Assembly: GCA_029858545.1 (NCBI GenBank)
Contig: JAOUFA010000115.1
Location: 1 to 9,683, forward strand
Reading direction: 5' to 3'
DNA length: 9,683 nucleotides
DNA from: Betaproteobacteria bacterium
Lineage (GTDB): Bacteria > Pseudomonadota > Gammaproteobacteria > Burkholderiales > SG8-39
Part shown: in pieces, positions 6,318-9,683 of the stretch
Layout: every line of letters starts with the position of its first letter
How positions within the stretch are numbered: position 1 is the stretch's first letter
Notes under the pieces: generated by a model
What the model was told of the DNA's origin: nothing
The model's input: the letters and a program-made list of their open reading frames with translations, nothing else
Databases searched by the model: none
Program-made: the position numbers and the translations under genes

Positions 6318-6832
6318 TGGCCGAGGACAGGAACGATTTTCTCTCGCGCTGGTCGCGGCGCAAACTGGGCGGCGCGAATGCCGAGGCGGCGCCCGCGACG
6401 CCGGCGCCCGCGCCCGCGAACGCGGTTTCCGGCGCCGCCGCCGCGCCCGCGCCGCTGCCTTCGCCCGAGACGCTGGGCATCGATTCGGACTTCACGGCCT
6501 TCATGCGCGGCGAGGTCGACGAGGGCGTGCGCCGCGCGGCGCTGAAGAAGCTCTTCGCCGATCCGCGCTTCAACGTGATGGACGGCCTCGATATCTATAT
6601 CGATGACTACAGCATCGAGAATCCGATTCCGCCCGGAATGCTCGCGCGGCTGGAGCATTCGCGCGGCACGCTGATCGGCACCGAGGAGCGGGAGCGGGCG
6701 CACGCGCAGTCCGCGGCGCAGGAAACTGCGGCGCCACAAGCCCGGCAGGTCGACAGCGCGCCCGGCGCCACCGCGCCGGTCCAACCGGAAGAGAAGAATG
6801 GTGATCCAGGACAAGACCCTGAAGCTGTGTAA
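6317..6832 (+). CDS. DUF3306 protein, formate dehydrogenase-associated
   Basis: A 171-residue protein with the DUF3306 layout. A short basic N-terminal motif DFLSRWSRRKL (residues 7-17) is followed by an Ala/Pro-rich linker (about 20-48). A conserved core (51-112) carries LGIDSDFTAFMRGEVD and LFADPRFNVMDGLDIYIDDY. The C-terminal tail is low-complexity and acidic. It has no cysteine cluster, signal peptide or membrane span, so it looks like an adaptor with a folded core between flexible ends. GGAG 7 bases before the ATG serves as ribosome site. It overlaps DUF3305 by 1 base and the iron-sulfur gene by 35 bases, so the three are probably translated together. Its function is unknown; constant co-occurrence with DUF3305 and formate dehydrogenase suggests a shared assembly task. 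Confidence 0.85.
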   Translation: MAEDRNDFLSRWSRRKLGGANAEAAPATPAPAPANAVSGAAAAPAPLPSPETLGIDSDFTAFMRGEVDEGVRRAALKKLFADPRFNVMDGLDIYIDDYSIENPIPPGMLARLEHSRGTLIGTEERERAHAQSAAQETAAPQARQVDSAPGATAPVQPEEKNGDPGQDPEAV

Positions 6833-8900
6833 CTGCAACGGCACGATCCGGATCGATGCGAAAGCGCTCGGCACCGCGCTGAAGCGCTCGCAACCCCTGC
6901 AGATTCACACCGAGTTGTGCCGCAAGGAGGCGGCGGCGTTTCACGCGGCGTTGGGGGAGGAGGCGCTGCTGGTGGCCTGTACCCAGGAGGCGCCGCTGTT
7001 TGCCGAGCTTGCCGCGAGCGCCGAGTCGCACGCCGAACTCGGATTCGTCAATATTCGCGAGGCGGCGGGCTGGTCGAAGGAGGCCGCCGCGGCGACCCCG
7101 AAGATCGCCGCGCTGATCGCCGCCGCGGCGCTGCCCGAGGCCGAGCCGGTGCAGAACGTGGAGTTCAGGTCCGAAGGGCGCATGCTGATCATCGGTCCCT
7201 CGGCCGCGGCGCTCGACTGGGCCGCGCGCCTCGCCGAGCAGCTCCAGGTGAGCGTGCTGATGACGCGCGCCGAGGGCGGCGAGCCGCCTTTGATGCGCGC
7301 CTTTCCGGTGTGGTCGGGCAAGCCTTCGCGCGTCGCAGGCTATCTGGGTGCCTTCGAGGTCGAGTGGCAGCAGGAGAATCCGATCGATCTCGACCTGTGC
7401 ACGCGCTGCAATGCCTGCGTCGCGGCCTGCCCCGAGAACGCGATCGACGGCAACTATCAGATCGACGCGGCGAAATGCAAGGCGCATCGCGCCTGCGTGA
7501 AGGCCTGCGGCGCGCTCGGCGCGATCGACTTCGCGCGCGCCGAGCGCGCGCGCAAGGAAAGCTTCGACCTGGTGCTCGATCTCTCGGCCGAGCCGATGAT
7601 CCGTCTGCCGCATCCGCCGCAGGGCTATGCCGCGCCGGGCGCCGATCCGCTCGAACAGGCGCTCGCCGCGGCGAAGCTCGCCGCGCTGGTGGGCGAATTC
7701 GAGAAGCCGCGCTTCTTCCAGTACAAGGAATCGATCTGCGCGCACAGCCGATCGGCGCGCCCGGGCTGCAGCCGCTGCATCGACGTTTGTTCGACCGGCG
7801 CGATTCGCAGCGACGGCGATCGCGTGAAGATCGAGCCGCATCTTTGCGCCGGTTGCGGCGGCTGCGCGACGGTCTGCCCGTCGGGCGCGATGAGTTATGC
7901 CTATCCGCGCGTTCCCGACCTCGGCGCCCGGTTGAAGACGCTTCTTTCCACCTATCGCGAGGCGGGCGGGCGCGAGGCCTGCATCGTGTTCCACAATCCG
8001 GGAGACGGGCGCACGCGGCTCCACGGCGTGGGCCGGCGCGCGGCGCGCGGCGGCCGGGGACTTCCCGCGCGCGCGATTCCCCTCGAGGTATTCAACGTTG
8101 CCTCGGTCGGCATCGATACGCTGCTCGGCGCGATCTGCTACGGCGCGAGCCAGGTGGTGGGGGTGAGCTCGGGCGCCGAACCCGAGGCCTACAACCTGGC
8201 GCTCGAGACGCAGATGAAGATCGCCGAGACGATCCTGAACGGCCTGGGCTACGCGGGGCGGCATTTCGCGCTGCTGCGCGCCGAGGACGCGGCGCAACTG
8301 GAGAACGGGCTGTGGTCGCTCGCGAGCGCGCAGGGCCCGGCGAAGCCGGCGAATTTCAATCTCGGCGGCGACAAGCGCGGTACGCTCGACTTCGAGCTCG
8401 CGCATCTCGCGCAGCACGCGCCGAAGCGCGTCGAATCGATCGCGCTGCCCGCGGGCGCGCCGTTCGGGTCGCTCGCGGTGAACAAATCCGCCTGCACCCT
8501 GTGCAAGGCCTGCATCGGCGCCTGCCCCGAGGGCGCGCTGCTCGATGCTCCCGACACGCCGAGCCTGCGCTTCATCGAATGGAACTGCGTGCAATGCGGG
8601 CTGTGCGCGAGCACCTGCCCGGAGAAGGCGGTCACGCTGGTCCCGCGCCTGCTGCTCGGGGCGCAGGCGAAGGAGCCGGTGACCTTGAATCAGGCCGAGC
8701 CGTTCGACTGCGTGCGCTGCGGCAAGCCCTTCGGCACGCGGCAGATGGTCGAGGCGATGCTCGGCAAGATCGGTACGCACCCGATGTTCGCCGGTGGCGC
8801 GGGAGCCAGGCGCCTGCAGATGTGCGCCGACTGCCGCGTGGTCGACATGATGGACAACCGCGCCGAGACGAACGTGTTCGACTACACGGGGAAGAAATGA
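6798..8900 (+). CDS. Large multi-cluster 4Fe-4S protein of the formate dehydrogenase accessory operon
   Basis: A 700-residue cytosolic polyferredoxin. The N-terminal domain has C11, C13, C41 and C61 (LCNCNG, ELCRKE, VACTQE). Ferredoxin motifs follow at C201-204-207-211, C227-H230-C233-C237, C314-C324-C327-C331, C350-353-356-360, C566-569-572-576 and C597-600-603-607. A C-terminal pair C638/C641 with C676/C679 looks like a zinc ribbon. Between 361 and 565 lies a cysteine-poor alpha/beta domain (LPARAIPLEVF, IDTLLGAICYGASQVVGV) that keeps the same place in relatives. In the second motif histidine 230 stands where cysteine is usual, and the third has an enlarged C-x9-C gap. The ATG at 6798 has a strong site (GGAAGAG). 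It overlaps the genes on both sides. The family is widespread beside formate dehydrogenase genes and lacks a known function; electron transfer or cofactor/cluster assembly are possible. Confidence 0.88.
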   Translation: MVIQDKTLKLCNCNGTIRIDAKALGTALKRSQPLQIHTELCRKEAAAFHAALGEEALLVACTQEAPLFAELAASAESHAELGFVNIREAAGWSKEAAAATPKIAALIAAAALPEAEPVQNVEFRSEGRMLIIGPSAAALDWAARLAEQLQVSVLMTRAEGGEPPLMRAFPVWSGKPSRVAGYLGAFEVEWQQENPIDLDLCTRCNACVAACPENAIDGNYQIDAAKCKAHRACVKACGALGAIDFARAERARKESFDLVLDLSAEPMIRLPHPPQGYAAPGADPLEQALAAAKLAALVGEFEKPRFFQYKESICAHSRSARPGCSRCIDVCSTGAIRSDGDRVKIEPHLCAGCGGCATVCPSGAMSYAYPRVPDLGARLKTLLSTYREAGGREACIVFHNPGDGRTRLHGVGRRAARGGRGLPARAIPLEVFNVASVGIDTLLGAICYGASQVVGVSSGAEPEAYNLALETQMKIAETILNGLGYAGRHFALLRAEDAAQLENGLWSLASAQGPAKPANFNLGGDKRGTLDFELAHLAQHAPKRVESIALPAGAPFGSLAVNKSACTLCKACIGACPEGALLDAPDTPSLRFIEWNCVQCGLCASTCPEKAVTLVPRLLLGAQAKEPVTLNQAEPFDCVRCGKPFGTRQMVEAMLGKIGTHPMFAGGAGARRLQMCADCRVVDMMDNRAETNVFDYTGKK

Positions 8901-9505
8901 GCGCCGATGCGAACGTCGGCGCGCACGCGGCACCGCTTGCCGACGAGGAGGCCGAGCGCGCCGATCTGTACGCGCTGCTTGCGCGGTTGTTCTACGCGCC
9001 GCCCGACGGGAAGCTCCTGGCGCTGCTCGCGCATGCCGGCGGCGGGAGCGAAGGCAGCGTCGGCGCGGCGTGGCGGGAGCTGGTCGCCGCGGCCGGCCGG
9101 GCGCAGCCCGAGCCGCTGCGCGAAGAGTACGAAACGCTGTTCGTGGGAACCGGCAAGGCGCCGGTGAGCCTCTATAGCACGGGGTACACGCTGCGCTACG
9201 CCTCCGAAAGTCCCCTCGCCGAACTGCGCGGAACGCTCGCCGCGATCGGAATCGCGCGCCGCCACGAAGTGCACGAGCCGGAGGATCACATCGCCGCATT
9301 GTGCGATGCAATGAGATTCCTCATCGTCGAGAAGAGAGCACCGCTTGCGGCGCAGCAGCAATTTTTCGAGCGATGGATGGCACCGGTCGCGGAAAAATTG
9401 TGCGATGCAATAGACGTTATGCCGAGTACGGGTTTCTACCGAGCGGTGGGCCGTCTGGCAAAGGAATTTTTCGACATCGAGCATCGCGCATTTGAAATGC
9501 TCTAA
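8897..9505 (+). CDS. TorD/DmsD-family molecular chaperone for the formate dehydrogenase
   Basis: A 202-residue, mostly helical protein of the TorD/NarJ/DmsD type, which binds the Tat leader and apo form of a molybdoenzyme until its cofactor is inserted. After a variable N-terminus come RADLYALLARLFYAPPD (21-37), EEYETLFVG (76-84), LYSTGY (92-97) and the conserved EPEDHIAALCDAMRFL (from 127). The C-terminal helices contain FFERWMAPVAEKL and GFYRAVGRLAKEFFDIE. The ATG overlaps the previous stop by ATGA, and GGGGAAG supplies the ribosome site. Its place between the iron-sulfur gene and a Tat-leader gene fits a chaperone dedicated to this operon. Base use becomes more A/T-rich in the last ~200 bases. 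The frame is open far upstream only because of high GC; the upstream part overlaps the iron-sulfur gene and is not coding. Confidence 0.9.
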   Translation: MSADANVGAHAAPLADEEAERADLYALLARLFYAPPDGKLLALLAHAGGGSEGSVGAAWRELVAAAGRAQPEPLREEYETLFVGTGKAPVSLYSTGYTLRYASESPLAELRGTLAAIGIARRHEVHEPEDHIAALCDAMRFLIVEKRAPLAAQQQFFERWMAPVAEKLCDAIDVMPSTGFYRAVGRLAKEFFDIEHRAFEML

Positions 9506-9525
9506 AATCCTCTGCGGACCGTATC

Positions 9526-9548
9526 AAAACAATTGTTCACAAAACAAT
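9526..9548. promoter_or_regulatory. A+T-rich palindrome and direct repeat upstream of the Tat-leader gene
   Basis: The octamer AAAACAAT occurs at 9526-9533 and 9541-9548, one 15-base step apart. The first copy is part of the perfect palindrome AACAATTGTT (9528-9537), and ATTGTT (9532-9537) pairs with AACAAT (9543-9548). Such A+T-rich symmetry stands out in this GC-rich DNA and lies 50 bases before the next ATG. It is a candidate operator or promoter element for the structural genes; no confident -35/-10 pair is seen. Confidence 0.45.
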
Positions 9549-9597
9549 CCACAGACAGTCCCCGTCCACGACCCTTGCGCCATTTCGGAGGCACAAC

Positions 9598-9683
9598 ATG
9601 AACGATCCCAAGACCAAGCTTCGTCGGCGTGAGTTTCTTCTCACGCTCGGTGCGGGCGGCGCGGCGACTGCCGCCGTGCTCGC
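9598..9683 (+). CDS. Twin-arginine leader protein of the formate dehydrogenase region, 3' end missing
   Basis: Only the first 28 codons are in the window: MNDPKTKLRRREFLL followed by TLGAGGAATAAVL. This is a classic Tat signal: a charged N-region, the twin arginines (R10-R11 within RRREFL), then a small-residue hydrophobic core. A perfect ribosome site CGGAGG (9586-9591) lies 6 bases before the ATG. The leader closely resembles the small 'formate dehydrogenase region TAT target' protein (TIGR02811-type, roughly 65 residues) that usually follows the TorD-like gene and precedes the catalytic subunit. With the body missing, it could instead be the catalytic alpha subunit itself. Either way, export of a folded redox protein through Tat is indicated, and the gene is separated from the chaperone gene by 92 bp with its own likely control region. 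Confidence 0.8.
   Translation, partial: MNDPKTKLRRREFLLTLGAGGAATAAVL

Noticed and set aside
6917..8896. An 1980-base extension of the TorD-like frame upstream of 8897
   Set aside because: It overlaps the iron-sulfur gene in another frame and is Arg-rich without motifs. TorD homology starts only after 8897, where there is an ATG with a ribosome site.
6570..9311. A 913-codon open frame on the minus strand, opposite the DUF3306, iron-sulfur and TorD-like genes
   Set aside because: It is antisense to three well-supported genes, is very rich in Arg/Ala/His, and shows no domain; it is a typical GC-rich antisense shadow.
1..9683. tRNA or rRNA genes, insertion sequences, CRISPR arrays, attachment sites, FNR-type TTGAT-N4-ATCAA boxes
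   Set aside because: I looked through the spacers for these by eye and saw none; coding regions are continuous and of uniform composition.

Overview
The window is about 65-70% GC by eye, is densely coding and has strongly G/C-ending codons. The MoaA, FdhD, TorD-like and DUF3305/DUF3306 sequences look like those of a betaproteobacterium (Rhodocyclales/Burkholderiales type). This placement rests on recognising the families, not on a search.

Left part (1-3028): a biotin-dependent, sodium-pumping decarboxylase, best read as glutaconyl-CoA decarboxylase. The carboxyltransferase (alpha) subunit gcdA runs rightward and is cut by the left edge. The membrane pump subunit (beta, gcdB) and a 50-residue single-span OadG-like subunit run leftward towards it from their own sigma70-like promoter (TATAAT at 3069-3074). 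The two transcription units converge with only 30 bp between the stop codons. No biotin-carrier subunit is in the window. Two perfect 10-bp inverted repeats lie between the small subunit gene and gcdB.

Middle (3029-3781): a weakly annotated stretch with two small leftward ORFs. One encodes a 74-residue protein resembling a worn zinc ribbon. The other is a 65-codon ORF of unknown identity.

Right part (3782-9683): a formate dehydrogenase maturation locus. moaA and fdhD run leftward (molybdenum cofactor synthesis and cofactor sulfuration). Diverging from moaA across 62 bp is a tightly packed rightward operon: a DUF3305 protein, a DUF3306 protein, a 700-residue multi-cluster iron-sulfur protein, a TorD-family chaperone, and the start of a twin-arginine leader protein cut by the right edge. 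Junctions overlap by 1, 35 and 4 bp, so translation is probably coupled. This set is known to sit directly upstream of genes for an exported molybdenum/tungsten formate dehydrogenase, so the catalytic subunits are probably just outside the window.

Taken together, moaA makes the pterin precursor, FdhD sulfurates the finished cofactor, and the TorD-like chaperone would hold the catalytic subunit until cofactor loading and Tat export. The DUF3305, DUF3306 and polyferredoxin proteins have no established biochemical role that I know of and are the least understood part of the window. Nothing here is clearly a wholly new system. The polyferredoxin (with a Cys-to-His change in one cluster motif) and the split decarboxylase layout are the best candidates for follow-up.
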